Below, piece after piece: positions 28,163 through 39,778 of a stretch of 64,000 nucleotides of DNA; position 1 is the stretch's first letter; each line of letters opens with the position of its first letter. Position numbers and translations under genes: made by a program. Under the pieces are notes generated by a model. The model searched no databases and was not told the DNA's origin. It saw only the letters and a list, made by a program, of their open reading frames with translations. Origin of the DNA: Neorhizobium galegae. GTDB taxonomy: Bacteria; Pseudomonadota; Alphaproteobacteria; Rhizobiales; Rhizobiaceae. The stretch is from positions 124,001 to 188,000 of the forward strand of contig NZ_JAGIPG010000001.1 of NCBI RefSeq assembly GCF_017877055.1, given 5' to 3'.

Positions 28163-29320
28163 CTAGAGCAAGCCTCGTGCAGCGAGGTTCTTCATCAGCG
28201 CCGAGATGCCGAAGTTCCAGGGGGGGCATTCGGTCGAGAGGCGTACCGTGTTGCGCAGAGTGCCGAGGTCCGGAGAAGAGATCTCGACGATGTCGCCGAT
28301 CTTGTGGGTAAACCCCTGGTTCGGCACGTCGCGATCCTCCGTCGGCGCAAACAGCGTGCCGAGAAACAACATGAAGCCGTCGGGATATTGATGATGCTCG
28401 CCGCATGTATGCTTGACCAGATCGAGCGGGTCGCGGCTGATCTGCGACATTGAGCTCTTGCCGTTGAGGACATATCCCTCCGGCCCGGTGACGCGCAGGT
28501 CGAGTTCGGCATTGCGGACATCGTCCAATCCGTAATCTTCATCGAAGAGGCGGATGAAAGGCCCGATCGAGCAGGAGGCATTGTTGTCCTTCGCCTTGCC
28601 GAGCAGAAGCGCCGACCGCCCCTCGACGTCGCGCAGGTTGACGTCGTTGCCGAGCGTCGCTCCCTTGATCTCGCCCCGGCTGTTGACCGCGAGCACGATT
28701 TCCGGCTCCGGGTTGTTCCAGGTCGAGACAGGATGGAGGCCGACATCCGCGCCCCAGCCGACGGAGGCGAGCACCGGGGCCTTGGTGAAGACTTCCGCAT
28801 CCGGGCCGATCCCGACTTCGAGATATTGCGACCACATGCCTTCCTTGATCAGCGCTTCCTTGACGCTGGCGGATTGCGGCGAACCGGCCTTCAGGTCCTT
28901 GAGGCTGCCGCCGATGATCGTGCTGACCGTCTGGCGGATGGCCGCGGCTCTATCCGGATTGCCGGCCGCCTTCTCCTCGATGACCCGCTCGATCATCGAT
29001 TGCGCGAACGTCACGCCGCAGGCCTTGATCGCCTGGAGATCGGCGGGAGCCAGCAGGTGGGGACGCGACGGATCGGGCCTGCCCGTGCTGTTCCTGGCAA
29101 GATCTTCCAACGTCCCGATGACCGGGCCTGCGGCATTTCGGACAAAGTCCGCAACATCGACGCGCTCCAGAAGCGCGCTGAGGGTCGGCGCGTCCCGGCT
29201 GGTGATATCGACCAGACCACCGTCCCGCAGCGTGACGACGCTCGGGCCTGAAACAGCAGGATTCCAGACGCGGCCGACAAAAAGGCCGTTGGCAAACGTA
29301 TCGATGAGATTGTCGGTCAT
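28163..29320 (-). CDS. Fumarylacetoacetate hydrolase family protein
   Basis: About 385 residues, the size of the AraD1/2-keto-3-deoxy-pentonate dehydratase-like branch of the FAH family rather than the shorter hydrolases. Metal-site elements are PEPEIVLAVNSRG and LGNDVNLRDVEG, with the family Lys in AKDNNASCSIGPF. These enzymes act on 2-keto acids, by C-C hydrolysis, decarboxylation or dehydration, using Mg2+. The ATG at 29320 lies 12 bp after GGGAGG, and a TTG at 29329 is an alternative. A sugar-acid role fits the region but is an inference. Confidence 0.87.
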   Translation of the reverse strand: MTDNLIDTFANGLFVGRVWNPAVSGPSVVTLRDGGLVDITSRDAPTLSALLERVDVADFVRNAAGPVIGTLEDLARNSTGRPDPSRPHLLAPADLQAIKACGVTFAQSMIERVIEEKAAGNPDRAAAIRQTVSTIIGGSLKDLKAGSPQSASVKEALIKEGMWSQYLEVGIGPDAEVFTKAPVLASVGWGADVGLHPVSTWNNPEPEIVLAVNSRGEIKGATLGNDVNLRDVEGRSALLLGKAKDNNASCSIGPFIRLFDEDYGLDDVRNAELDLRVTGPEGYVLNGKSSMSQISRDPLDLVKHTCGEHHQYPDGFMLFLGTLFAPTEDRDVPNQGFTHKIGDIVEISSPDLGTLRNTVRLSTECPPWNFGISALMKNLAARGLL

Positions 29321-29608
29321 GTTGGTCAATCTGCCTCCCGTTAGATGTGGCCGAATGAGCCACCCTATCTTCTCTTGTTCTTCCGCTCGGCGCGCAGCGG
29401 TTTTCAGCTCGCAGCCAAGGCTGTGTGTTTTCGCTGTCGAAGACGTATTCGTCCAGCCCCAGATGACAAATTAGATCGAGATTTGTGGGGATGCCGTCGG
29501 CGTCGCGCTGCCGATCAAGAGGTTCAGCGCTCTCGGCTGAAAACCTCTCGTGTCAGGAGTCGCTAATCTCATTCTCAGCGGCCACCGCTGCGCGTCTCTG
29601 CCTCCCCA

Positions 29609-29657
29609 TTGACAGGGCGGCTGCGTCCTATATTCTGTTATAAAAGTCTATATAACA
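29609..29657 (+). promoter_or_regulatory. Sigma-70-like promoter with downstream palindrome
   Basis: TTGACA (29609-29614), a 16-bp spacer and TATTCT (29631-29636) form a good promoter. The inverted repeat TGTTATA-N8-TATAACA (29636-29657) starts at its -10 end and would cover the transcription start. It lies in the 367-bp gap before the binding-protein gene; the rest of the gap shows no gene. The local IclR protein is a candidate for binding. Confidence 0.65.
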
Positions 29658-29687
29658 TAATTGTGGAACATAAAACGGGAGACTACC

Positions 29688-31214
29688 ATGAAATTGAAAC
29701 TTGCATTCCTCGTTGCAACGGCGCTCGTCGCCATGCCGTCATTTCTGATGGCGCAGGAAAAAGGCGGCGTCATCAACGTCGCAACCATCGGCGAGCCGCC
29801 GACGCTCGATCCGATGACATCGACAGCCGATCTCGTAGGTATCGTCACCCAGCACATTTTCGAGACGCTCTACACATTCAACAAGAAGTGGGATGTCACG
29901 CCGCTTCTGGCGGAAAGCCTGCCGGAGGTGAGTGCCGACGGCAAGACCTATACGATCAAGCTGCGTAGCGGCATCAAGTTCCATGACGGCAGCGACATGA
30001 CCTCGGAAGACGTGGTCGCCTCGCTCACCCGCTGGACCAAGCTCGCCTCGCGCGGCAAGCAGGCCGCAGGCTTCATCGAATCCGTCTCCGCCGCCGATCC
30101 GGCGACCGTGACGATCAAGCTGAAGCAGCCCTATGCGCCGCTCGTCTCGCTGCTCGCCTTCAACAACTCTGCCGCAATCATCATCCCGGCCGAGAAGCAG
30201 GCCGACACGATGACCGACTTTGTCGGTACTGGACCCTATATGCTGAAGGAGCGCAAGGCGGACCAGTATATCCAGCTTACCCGCTTCAAGGACTACAAGC
30301 CGCGTTCGGGCGAGAGCGACGGTTATGGCGGCGCCCGCCACCAGTATCTCGACGAGATCCGTTTCGTGCCGGTTCCGGACCCGAACACCCGCGTCGAAGC
30401 CGCCGTTTCCGGCCAGTACGACTACATCGACTCGCTGCCGGTCGAATCCTTCGACAAGGTGAAGGCCTCGAAGGCCACCCAGCCGCTGCTCCTGAAGCCG
30501 TTCGGCTATCCGGTCTTTGTCTTCAATACCGCAGAAGGGGCTGCCAAGAGCCTTGACGTCCGAAAGGCGATCCGTCAGGCGCTCAGCATGGAAGACATGC
30601 TTGCCGCCGCCTTCGGCAGCAAGGACTTCTACGCGCTCGATGGCAATATCTACCCGGCCTCCTTCACCTGGAGCACGGATGCTGGCGTGAAGGGCAATTA
30701 CAACGTCGCCGATCCGGAAGGTGCTGCCAAGGCAGCCAAGGCCGCCGGTTATGACGGCAAGCCGATCCGCATCCTGACCAGCCGCCAATACGAGTTCCAC
30801 TACAAGATGGCGCAGGTCGCAGCCGAGTATCTGAAACTTGCCGGCTTTGCTGTCGACATGCAGGTGGTCGACTGGGCGACGCTCACCCAGCGCCGCACCG
30901 ACAAGGCGCTCTGGGACATCTACATCACCCACAGCCCGTTCCTGCCGGAGCCGGCACTGATCGGTTCGCTGGCGCCGACCTCGCCGGGCTGGTGGGATAC
31001 GCCCGCCAGAAAGGCGGCCGTGGATGCTTTCTCGGCCGAGTCGGATCCGAAGAAGCGCGTCGAGCTCTGGGCCACTGTCCAGAAGGCCATGTATGACGAG
31101 GCGCCTTTCATGAAGATCGGCGATTTCAACGCGGTCTCCGCCATCTCCACCAAACTTCAGGGCGTCGATCCGGCTCCGTGGCCCTATTTCTGGAACGCAT
31201 CGATCAAGAAGTAA
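29688..31214 (+). CDS. ABC transporter substrate-binding protein, dipeptide family
   Basis: 508 residues of the SBP_bac_5 family with a Sec signal (MKLKLAFLVATALVAMPSFLMAQ). The segments VTQHIFETLYTFNK and IKLRSGIKFHDGSDMTSEDVVASLTR are family hallmarks. The ATG at 29688 follows GGGAG. It is the first gene of an operon with two permeases, an amidohydrolase and a RidA protein. The enzymes suggest an N-acylated or peptide-like nitrogen compound as ligand. A hairpin follows the stop. Confidence 0.93.
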   Translation: MKLKLAFLVATALVAMPSFLMAQEKGGVINVATIGEPPTLDPMTSTADLVGIVTQHIFETLYTFNKKWDVTPLLAESLPEVSADGKTYTIKLRSGIKFHDGSDMTSEDVVASLTRWTKLASRGKQAAGFIESVSAADPATVTIKLKQPYAPLVSLLAFNNSAAIIIPAEKQADTMTDFVGTGPYMLKERKADQYIQLTRFKDYKPRSGESDGYGGARHQYLDEIRFVPVPDPNTRVEAAVSGQYDYIDSLPVESFDKVKASKATQPLLLKPFGYPVFVFNTAEGAAKSLDVRKAIRQALSMEDMLAAAFGSKDFYALDGNIYPASFTWSTDAGVKGNYNVADPEGAAKAAKAAGYDGKPIRILTSRQYEFHYKMAQVAAEYLKLAGFAVDMQVVDWATLTQRRTDKALWDIYITHSPFLPEPALIGSLAPTSPGWWDTPARKAAVDAFSAESDPKKRVELWATVQKAMYDEAPFMKIGDFNAVSAISTKLQGVDPAPWPYFWNASIKK

Positions 31215-31234
31215 TAGTCCTCCCAAGGGACGCG

Positions 31235-31258
31235 GATGCCGGTTTACGGACCGGCATC
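31235..31258 (+). promoter_or_regulatory. Hairpin between binding-protein and permease genes
   Basis: GATGCCGGT-TTACGG-ACCGGCATC is a perfect 9-bp stem shortly after the binding-protein stop, without a T-run. It probably protects the 5' transcript or reduces read-through, so that the binding protein is made in excess over the permeases. Confidence 0.55.
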
Positions 31259-31303
31259 TGTCTTCGATGATGTCCGCAATGCCGGACACAGGAAAACCTT
31301 CGT

Positions 31304-32245
31304 ATGATACGCTATATCCTTCAACGCCTTGCCGGCATGATCGTGGTGATGTTTCTCGTCGTGACGATCGTCTTCGTGATCGTTCGCGTGACGCCCGGCG
31401 ATCCGGCCGCGGTCATGCTAGGTCCGGATGCCACGGCCCAGGACGTCGCCGAACTGCGCACGCGCCTCGGCCTCGATCAGTCCATCGCAGTTCAATATGT
31501 CTTCTATATCGGCCAGCTTCTGAGGGGCGACCTCGGCCAGTCGATATTTCTCAACATGCCGGTGACGTCAGCGCTTCTCGACCGCGCCGAACCAACATTT
31601 TTCCTGACGATCTTCTCGTTGGCGATTGCCAGCGTCATCGCACTGCCGATCGGCATCTATGCGGCTTACCGGCGCGGGTCCTTCGTGGACCAGGCCGCGA
31701 CGACGGTCGCGATGCTGGCTGCCAGCATTCCGAGCTTCTGGCTCGGCCTCATCCTGATGCAGTTCTTTGCCGTGCGGATGAATTTCTTCCCGGTTTCCGG
31801 CTATGGCGGGCCGGGCGCCAGCTTTGCCGAACGGATGTACCACCTGACGCTACCGGCCTTCGCGCTCGGCCTCGTTTCCTCCGCGCTGATCCTGCGGTTT
31901 ACCCGGGCCTCGATGCTGGACGTGCTCGGCGACGATTACATCCGCACCGCCCGCGCGAAGGGGCTGATCGAGCGGCGGGTCGTGCTGAAACACGCGCTGA
32001 AGAACGCGCTGATCCCCATCCTCACCGTTCTGGGCTTGACTGCTGCGGTGCTGATTTCCGGCGCCGTCGTCACCGAAACCGTGTTCGGCCTGCCGGGCGT
32101 CGGCAATCTGGTCGTTTCGGCGGTGCTGCGGCGTGACTATCCCGTCATCCAGGGTGCGCTGCTCGTCATCGCCGCCCTCTACGTCCTGATCAATTTCGCA
32201 ATCGACATGCTCTATCTGCTGGTCGATCCAAGGGTGCGCTACTGA
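31304..32245 (+). CDS. ABC transporter permease (DppB type)
   Basis: This 313-residue membrane protein has an N-terminal helix, the RVTPGDPAAVMLG motif, and an EAA loop in DYIRTARAKGLIERRVVLKHALKNALIP. It forms the channel with the next gene product; the stop and next start overlap by 1 bp (TGATG). Confidence 0.94.
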   Translation: MIRYILQRLAGMIVVMFLVVTIVFVIVRVTPGDPAAVMLGPDATAQDVAELRTRLGLDQSIAVQYVFYIGQLLRGDLGQSIFLNMPVTSALLDRAEPTFFLTIFSLAIASVIALPIGIYAAYRRGSFVDQAATTVAMLAASIPSFWLGLILMQFFAVRMNFFPVSGYGGPGASFAERMYHLTLPAFALGLVSSALILRFTRASMLDVLGDDYIRTARAKGLIERRVVLKHALKNALIPILTVLGLTAAVLISGAVVTETVFGLPGVGNLVVSAVLRRDYPVIQGALLVIAALYVLINFAIDMLYLLVDPRVRY

Positions 32246-33117
32246 TGGCGGAAATTGTCACCACCAAGCCGGCCTCGAGCGAGGGCGCCAAGTTCTTCCG
32301 CCGTTTCCTGAAACGCAAGACGGTCGCGCTCGGACTGGTCGTCATCGTGATCTTCGTTCTGCTCGCGGTTTTCGCGCCGTGGATCGCGCCCTATTCGCCG
32401 TCGAAGCTGTCGATCGTCAACCGGCTGAAGCCGCCGAGCGAGATCTACTGGTTCGGCACCGACGAGTTCGGCCGCGATATCTTCTCGCGCACGATCTATG
32501 CGGGGCGGCTGTCGCTGCTCGTCGGGGCGGCGGTCGTCACTCTTTCGGCCGTCATTGGCGTGACGCTCGGACTGCTGGCCGGCTTCTTCCAGAAGCTCGA
32601 TACGCCGATCGCCCGGCTGATCGATGCGATGATGGCCTTTCCGGATATCCTGCTCGCGATCGCACTGGTCGCAGCGCTCGGGCCGTCGCTGGTGACGGTG
32701 ATCATCGCACTGTCGATCGTCTATTCGCCGCGGCTTGCCCGTATCGTCCGGGCCTCGACGCTGGTGATCCGCGAACTGCCTTACGTGGAGGCGGCGAAGG
32801 CGTTGGGCATTTCGACCTTCCACATCATGACGCGGCATGTGCTGCGTAACCTGATATCGCCGATCCTGGTGCAGGGCACGTTCCTGTTTGCCAGCGCCAT
32901 GCTCGCCGAAGCCGGACTTTCGTTCCTCGGCCTCGGCGTCAGCCCGGAAATCCCGACCTGGGGAACGATGATCTCCGCCGGCCGCCAATATGTCGGCCAG
33001 GCCGACTGGATGACCTATTTCCCGGGCTTTGCCATCATTCTTTCCGTCCTGTCGCTGCAGATGGTCGGCGACGGATTGCGGGACATGCTCGATCCAAGAC
33101 TTCGAAAGGACCTGTAA
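32245..33117 (+). CDS. ABC transporter permease (DppC type)
   Basis: This 290-residue permease has the DppC loop WFGTDEFGRDIFSRTIYAG after the first helix and the ATPase-contact loop EAAKALGISTFHIMTRHVLRN. The stop codon directly abuts the ATG of the amidohydrolase gene, so transport and catabolic genes are one operon. Confidence 0.94.
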   Translation: MAEIVTTKPASSEGAKFFRRFLKRKTVALGLVVIVIFVLLAVFAPWIAPYSPSKLSIVNRLKPPSEIYWFGTDEFGRDIFSRTIYAGRLSLLVGAAVVTLSAVIGVTLGLLAGFFQKLDTPIARLIDAMMAFPDILLAIALVAALGPSLVTVIIALSIVYSPRLARIVRASTLVIRELPYVEAAKALGISTFHIMTRHVLRNLISPILVQGTFLFASAMLAEAGLSFLGLGVSPEIPTWGTMISAGRQYVGQADWMTYFPGFAIILSVLSLQMVGDGLRDMLDPRLRKDL

Positions 33118-34326
33118 ATGACCGGTGAAACAGCGGGCCAGCCGCTCCTCCTCACCAATGTGAAGCCGATGGCTTTCGGCGGCAATGCGGCCTCCGGCAC
33201 GACCGACATCCTGGTCGGCGCCGACGGAAAGATCTCCGCGATCGGCCCGTCGCTTGCAGCCCCCGCGGATGCGATCCGCGTCGATGGCAAGGGCGCCTTC
33301 ATCTCGCCCGGCTGGATCGACCTGCATGTGCATATCTGGCACGGCGGCACAGATATCTCGATCCGTCCGTCCGAATGCGGCGCCGAGCGTGGAGTGACGA
33401 CGCTGGTCGATGCGGGATCTGCCGGCGAAGCCAATTTCCACGGTTTTCGCGAATACATCATCGAGCCGTCGAAGGAGCGCATCAAGGCGTTCCTGAACCT
33501 CGGTTCGATCGGCCTCGTCGCCTGCAACCGCGTCGCCGAACTGCGTGATATCCGCGATATCGACCTCGACCGCATCCTCGAATGTTATGCGGAGAACAAG
33601 GAGCATATCGTCGGCATCAAGGTGCGGGCGAGCCACGTCATCACCGGTTCCTGGGGCGTTACGCCGGTGAAGCTCGGCAAGAAGATCGCCAAGATTCTCA
33701 AGGTTCCGATGATGGTGCATGTCGGCGAACCGCCGGCGCTTTATGACGAGGTGCTGGAAATCTTAGGCCCCGGCGACGTCGTCACCCATTGCTTCAACGG
33801 CAAGGCTGGTTCGAGTATCATGGAAGACGAGGATCTCTACAATCTTGCCGAACGCTGCGCCGGCGAGGGCATCCGTCTCGACATCGGCCATGGCGGCGCG
33901 TCCTTCTCGTTCAAGGTGGCGGAAGCAGCGATCGCCCGCGGCCTGCTGCCCTATTCGATCTCGACCGACCTGCACGGCCATTCGATGAACTTCCCGGTCT
34001 GGGACCTGGCGACCACCATGTCCAAGCTGCTGTCGGTCGGCATGCCTTTCGACAAGGTGGTGGAAGCGGTCACCCATCACCCGGCTTCGGTCATCAAGCT
34101 CTCGATGGAAAACCGGCTGTCGGTCGGTGTACGGGCCGATTTCACGATCTTCGATCTCATCGATGCAGATCTCGAGGCGACCGATTCCAACGGTGACGTT
34201 TCGCGTCTGCAGAAACTGTTCGAGCCGCGTTACGCCGTCATCGGTTCGGAAGCGATCACCGCCAGCCGCTATATCCCGCGGGCCCGCAAGCTCGTTCGCC
34301 ACAGCCACGGTTACTCGTGGCGTTGA
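33118..34326 (+). CDS. Amidohydrolase/deacetylase family metallohydrolase
   Basis: 402 residues of the dihydroorotase-like amidohydrolase superfamily, in the branch often annotated as amidohydrolase/deacetylase and found beside SelA-like genes. The metal site is visible as LHVHIW (HxH), a Lys in GIKVRASH, His in MMVHVGEP and VTHCFNG, and Asp in SISTDLHGHS. It should remove an amide or N-acyl group in the cytoplasm from the imported compound. The substrate is unknown. It abuts the permease gene and is followed by RidA. Confidence 0.86.
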   Translation: MTGETAGQPLLLTNVKPMAFGGNAASGTTDILVGADGKISAIGPSLAAPADAIRVDGKGAFISPGWIDLHVHIWHGGTDISIRPSECGAERGVTTLVDAGSAGEANFHGFREYIIEPSKERIKAFLNLGSIGLVACNRVAELRDIRDIDLDRILECYAENKEHIVGIKVRASHVITGSWGVTPVKLGKKIAKILKVPMMVHVGEPPALYDEVLEILGPGDVVTHCFNGKAGSSIMEDEDLYNLAERCAGEGIRLDIGHGGASFSFKVAEAAIARGLLPYSISTDLHGHSMNFPVWDLATTMSKLLSVGMPFDKVVEAVTHHPASVIKLSMENRLSVGVRADFTIFDLIDADLEATDSNGDVSRLQKLFEPRYAVIGSEAITASRYIPRARKLVRHSHGYSWR

Positions 34327-34360
34327 GGCGCATTCTTGAAATCGCATGACAGGAGTTGAC

Positions 34361-34858
34361 GTGAACACGTCTTCAGCAAAAGCCGCTCCCACGGCACAGA
34401 CACCTTACGATCGGCTGAGCGAGCTTGGCATCAAGCTGCCGCCGCCGCCGCCGCCGATCGCCAATTTCGTCACGCATGTGCGTGAAGGCAATATGCTCTA
34501 CCTCTCCGGCCAGGGGCCGCGCGAGGCGGATGGCCATCTGCATGCCGGCAAGGTGGGCGCCGATGTCAGCGTCGATCTCGCCTATCAGCATGCGCGGCTC
34601 GTCGGCATCAACCTGCTTGCGGTCATACACGAGGCGCTTGGCGACCTTTCGCGGGTGAAGCGGGTGGTGAAACTGCTCGGCATGGTCAATGCCGTGCCGG
34701 ATTTCGAGGATCATCCGAGTGTCATCAATGGCTGCTCGGACCTCTTCATTGCGGTGTTCGGCGATGCGGGCCAGCATGCCCGTTCGGCGGTCGGTTTCGG
34801 CTCGCTGCCGGGCAATATCACCGTCGAAATCGAGGCGATCGTCTCGCTGAACGACTGA
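34361..34858 (+). CDS. RidA/YjgF family protein
   Basis: About 165 residues; the RidA fold starts near residue 25 and the C-terminal motif HARSAVGFGSLPGNITVEIEA carries the conserved Arg and Glu that bind imine or enamine intermediates. RidA proteins hydrolyse reactive 2-aminoacrylate-like products of PLP enzymes, which fits the PLP-dependent SelA-like gene close by. A GTG at 34361 with AGGAG upstream is preferred over the ATG at 34346, which lacks a ribosome site. The N terminus with a run of six to seven prolines is longer than in minimal RidA. Confidence 0.87.
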   Translation: MNTSSAKAAPTAQTPYDRLSELGIKLPPPPPPIANFVTHVREGNMLYLSGQGPREADGHLHAGKVGADVSVDLAYQHARLVGINLLAVIHEALGDLSRVKRVVKLLGMVNAVPDFEDHPSVINGCSDLFIAVFGDAGQHARSAVGFGSLPGNITVEIEAIVSLND

Positions 34859-34868
34859 GGAGGCAAGG

Positions 34869-35696
34869 TCAGTGGTTGCGCCAACCCATCAGCTTCTCGA
34901 TCCGCTGGGCGGAAGCACGGACATGTTCCGTATAGTGGTTCCCGTCGGACACGACCTTCTGTTCCGGCAGCACGATGGAAATGGTGGCGACGCACTCACC
35001 GCTCCGGTCGCAGACCGGCGAGGCGATGCAGGCAACCGCATAATCGGACTCCGCCACCTGGATGGACAGCCGTTCCTCGAAGGCCTTGCCGGCCGAGTCC
35101 GACAGCGTGCGGGCGTCGATCTCGGCGCGGCCGGTGGGCGAGGTGCGGGCGCAGCGCTTGAACAGCTCGATCCGCTCGGCCTCCGGCAGGTGCCCGACGA
35201 GAAGCCGGCCGGAGGCCGTCCAGTTGAGCGGCACGCGGGTGCCGACGCGGGAGGCGACCTGGTAATGGCTCGGGCCGTCCGCCATGGCGAGCACCAGCAT
35301 GTAGTCGCCATCGCGGCCACAGACCTGCACGGTTTCGCCCGCCTGCCGGCAGAGGTCGTGCATCTCGTGGGTTGCGACGCTCATGAAATCCAGCGATCGG
35401 GCATAGGCGAGGCCGTAATGGTAGAGCCGGGCGCCGAGCCAGATCGAGCCGTCGGCATTGCGGGCGAGCATGTTCTTTTCGACCAGATCGTCGATGATCA
35501 CATAAACGGTCGACAGCGGCGCCTTGACCGCCTTGGCGATCGCATAGGCGCCGGACGGCGCACCCGTTTCGTAGAGATAGTCGATCACCTGCAGCGCGCG
35601 GTCGATGCCGCTCACGCGCGAGCGGCGCGCGCCCTTGGCTTCGACTTCGGAACCGGCGTCGCCGGAAAGGTCTGCGGATGAAGTCTTTGCGTCCAA
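34869..35696 (-). CDS. IclR-family transcriptional regulator
   Basis: This 275-residue regulator has an N-terminal winged helix ([27 protein letters not shown]) and an IclR effector domain ([19 protein letters not shown]). No ATG is available near the conserved start; a TTG at 35696 preceded by GAGGAG is the best choice. It sits between the transporter/amidohydrolase operon and the divergent SelA-like gene, so it probably controls both. Confidence 0.9.
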   Translation of the reverse strand: MDAKTSSADLSGDAGSEVEAKGARRSRVSGIDRALQVIDYLYETGAPSGAYAIAKAVKAPLSTVYVIIDDLVEKNMLARNADGSIWLGARLYHYGLAYARSLDFMSVATHEMHDLCRQAGETVQVCGRDGDYMLVLAMADGPSHYQVASRVGTRVPLNWTASGRLLVGHLPEAERIELFKRCARTSPTGRAEIDARTLSDSAGKAFEERLSIQVAESDYAVACIASPVCDRSGECVATISIVLPEQKVVSDGNHYTEHVRASAQRIEKLMGWRNH

Positions 35697-35792
35697 TTCA
35701 ACGCTCCTCGTCTGTTTTCGAGAGGCTATTACATTATTATGGCATATCTGTCGATGGCAATTCGCCATTGGCCGCCACTTTGGAGAACCACA

Positions 35793-36989
35793 ATGAGCGA
35801 TGATATCCGCACCCAGATCGGCCTTCGCCCGGTCATCAACGTTTCCGGGACAATGACCAGCCTCGGGGCCTCGATTGTCGTTCCCGAAGCGATCCAGGCG
35901 ATGGCGGCGATCCTGCCGCAATTCGTCGAGATCAACGATCTGCAGCGCAAGGCGAGCGCGATCATCGCCCGGTTGACCGGCGGTGAGGCGGGCTTCGTCA
36001 CGGCCTCCTGTTCCTCGGGCATCAGCCTCGCAGTCGCGGGCGCCATTACCGGCAACAATCTGCTGGCGATCGAGAAGCTGCCGGATACCGTGCCGGACAA
36101 GAACGAAGTGCTCGTGCAGATGGGCCACGTGGTGAGCTACGGCGCACCGGTGGACCAGGCGATCCGGCTCGCCGGCGGCAAGGTGGTGCTGGTCGGCCAG
36201 GCGACCTCGACGCATCGTTACCATATGGAAAACGCGATCACCGAGAAGACGGCCGCCGCTGTCTACGTCGTCTCGCATCACGTGGTCGACTACGGTCTGC
36301 TCAACCTCGTCGAGTTCGTGGAGATCGCCCATGCGAAGGGCGTGCCGGTCATCGTCGATGCGGCTTCCGAATATGACCTCAGGCTCTTCCTGGCGCAAGG
36401 CGCCGATATCGTCCTCTATTCCGGCCACAAGTTCCTCGGCGGCCCGACTTCAGGCATCGTTGCCGGCAAAAAGGAACTGGTGCGCAGCGCCTTCCTGCAG
36501 AACATGGGCATCGGCCGCGGCATGAAGGTCGGCAAGGAAAGCATCTTCGGCGTCATGGCGGCGCTGGAAGCCTGGGAGAAGCGTGATCATGCGGGTATCC
36601 GCGAACGCGAGACGGGTTACCTCAATCTCTGGAAACGGATGCTCGACGGTCGCCCGGGCGTCACCGCCCTGATCGAACCCGATCCGACTAACAATCCGCT
36701 CGACCGCATGCGCGTCATCATCTCCGCGCAGGAAGCGCATATCACCGCCTGGGATCTGGCCGCAGCGCTCGGCCGTGGCAATCCACCAATCATCGTCCGC
36801 GACCACGAGGTGGAGCATCACTACTTCTACCTCGATCCCTGCAACCTGCATCCGGGCCAGGAAACCATCGTCGCGGCCCGTCTGACCGAGGAGATCGACA
36901 AGGCGCGCGCCTCCAACGAGATCATCGCCACCCCGATCGAAGAACGCAGCCGTCACCGCTTCGACAGTGCGCTTCGCTGGCCGGACTGA
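35793..36989 (+). CDS. SelA-like PLP-dependent protein (aminotransferase-V-like fold)
   Basis: 398 residues of the SelA-like/D-glucosaminate-6-phosphate ammonia-lyase-related family. The PLP lysine lies in [13 protein letters not shown] (about residue 215), and [12 protein letters not shown] supplies the cofactor Asp. The protein is too short and lacks the context for true selenocysteine synthase; no selC-like tRNA or selB was found. Such proteins are commonly found with amidohydrolases and are thought to be lyases that release ammonia from amino-sugar or amino-acid derivatives. The ATG at 35793 follows GGAG. Confidence 0.83.
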   Translation: MSDDIRTQIGLRPVINVSGTMTSLGASIVVPEAIQAMAAILPQFVEINDLQRKASAIIARLTGGEAGFVTASCSSGISLAVAGAITGNNLLAIEKLPDTVPDKNEVLVQMGHVVSYGAPVDQAIRLAGGKVVLVGQATSTHRYHMENAITEKTAAAVYVVSHHVVDYGLLNLVEFVEIAHAKGVPVIVDAASEYDLRLFLAQGADIVLYSGHKFLGGPTSGIVAGKKELVRSAFLQNMGIGRGMKVGKESIFGVMAALEAWEKRDHAGIRERETGYLNLWKRMLDGRPGVTALIEPDPTNNPLDRMRVIISAQEAHITAWDLAAALGRGNPPIIVRDHEVEHHYFYLDPCNLHPGQETIVAARLTEEIDKARASNEIIATPIEERSRHRFDSALRWPD

Positions 36990-37024
36990 GCACCGGAACC
37001 GATAAAGAAAGACAGGGAACGATC

Positions 37025-38860
<1,836 letters not shown>

Positions 38861-38885
38861 AGATTGCGCTCGGCGTGCGAGGCCG

Positions 38886-39107
38886 TCAGTCGATCACCGC
38901 CTCGATCAGGAACGGACCCTTGCGGCTGAGCGCGCCGTCGAACAGCTTGACGAATACTTCGATCGTCCTCGCCTGGCCGGACTCGACGCCGAGGCCCTTG
39001 GCGAGCGAGCACCAGTCGAGCTTCGGAGCATCGAGATCGAGCATGCGCTGGGCGTTGCGGCCATAGGCGTTGACGCCGACATTGGCCATCGGCGGATTGC
39101 CGGCTTA
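38886..39107 (-). pseudogene. C-terminal remnant of acetolactate synthase-like TPP enzyme
   Basis: In the minus-strand frame, ANVGVNAYGRNAQRMLDLD, WCSLAKGLGVESGQA and KGPFLIEAVID match the C terminus of the acetolactate synthase large-subunit-like family (thiamine pyrophosphate enzymes). About 70 codons remain of roughly 520-550. An in-frame TAA at 39105-39107 ends the homology upstream and no rest of the gene is present, so this is a deletion relic and not an expressed enzyme. Confidence 0.7.
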
Positions 39108-39420
39108 GGTGTCGCCGAGCCCGCCCGGATGAGCCGCATTCATGATCTGCGCCTTGCCAGTGAAGGCCGGGAGCGGGATGATATTGGAGTATGCGCTGAT
39201 CGCAGGCTTCGCCGCATTACCGCAAGGCCACCGCCTGAGGCGCAGGCTGCAATCGATCGTCGTGGATTTCCATGGAGCGCTGTTCCGCCTGAGAGTGGCC
39301 TACTTCCTCCATCAGGCCACGAAGCCGATAGGCTGATGGATATAGCTCATTTGGTGCAACTGCCTGCGACTCATGTGCGTGTTATCCTCCGCCCCTGCGG
39401 ATCAGAGAGGATTTTCGCTC
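39108..39420. other. Unassigned spacer after the pseudogene
   Basis: About 310 bp with short broken frames on both strands and no recognisable protein. It probably includes the scar of the rearrangement that truncated the acetolactate-synthase-like gene, plus the upstream region of the next small gene. No terminal inverted repeat or transposase fragment was identified. Confidence 0.4.
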
Positions 39421-39666
39421 ATGTTCAGGTGCAGAGACTGCAAGGACACGGGCTGGGTTTGTGAAGCTCATCCTGCCAAACCGTATACCGGTACCCGATG
39501 CTGCGGCTGCGGAGCGGTTGAAATGCCATGTCCCCACTGCCTCGCGATCCACGACCTGGACAAATATCCGGAGTTGGTGCGGGTCTTGCCGAAGCTGCTT
39601 GGCGCCGAGATCAGATCGGTCCAAGGTTTTGCAGAACGCTCCGACGGAGCGCAAACGCGGACCTGA
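39421..39666 (+). CDS. Small cysteine-rich zinc-ribbon-like protein
   Basis: An 81-residue protein with CRDCKDTGWVC at residues 4-14 and TRCCGCGAVEMPCPHC at residues 25-40. Several CxxC and CxC pairs suggest bound zinc. Similar small DTGWVC-type proteins are found in rhizobia and are of unknown function. Start and boundaries are plausible, but there is no strong ribosome site. It stands beside other small orphan genes. Confidence 0.6.
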   Translation: MFRCRDCKDTGWVCEAHPAKPYTGTRCCGCGAVEMPCPHCLAIHDLDKYPELVRVLPKLLGAEIRSVQGFAERSDGAQTRT

Positions 39667-39778
39667 AGGCGAACTTTCCTTGAGAAAAACCTGCGCCCTT
39701 ACAAAAAGATCCTCTTCAGTTTTATGAAGGGAACTTTATGCATCAACATTTGTTTCTTCCCGCCTGGAGGTGCGATGC

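Noticed and set aside
35793-36989. True selenocysteine synthase SelA
   Set aside because: The protein is shorter than SelA, has an amidohydrolase/RidA context, and no selB or selenocysteine tRNA is visible.
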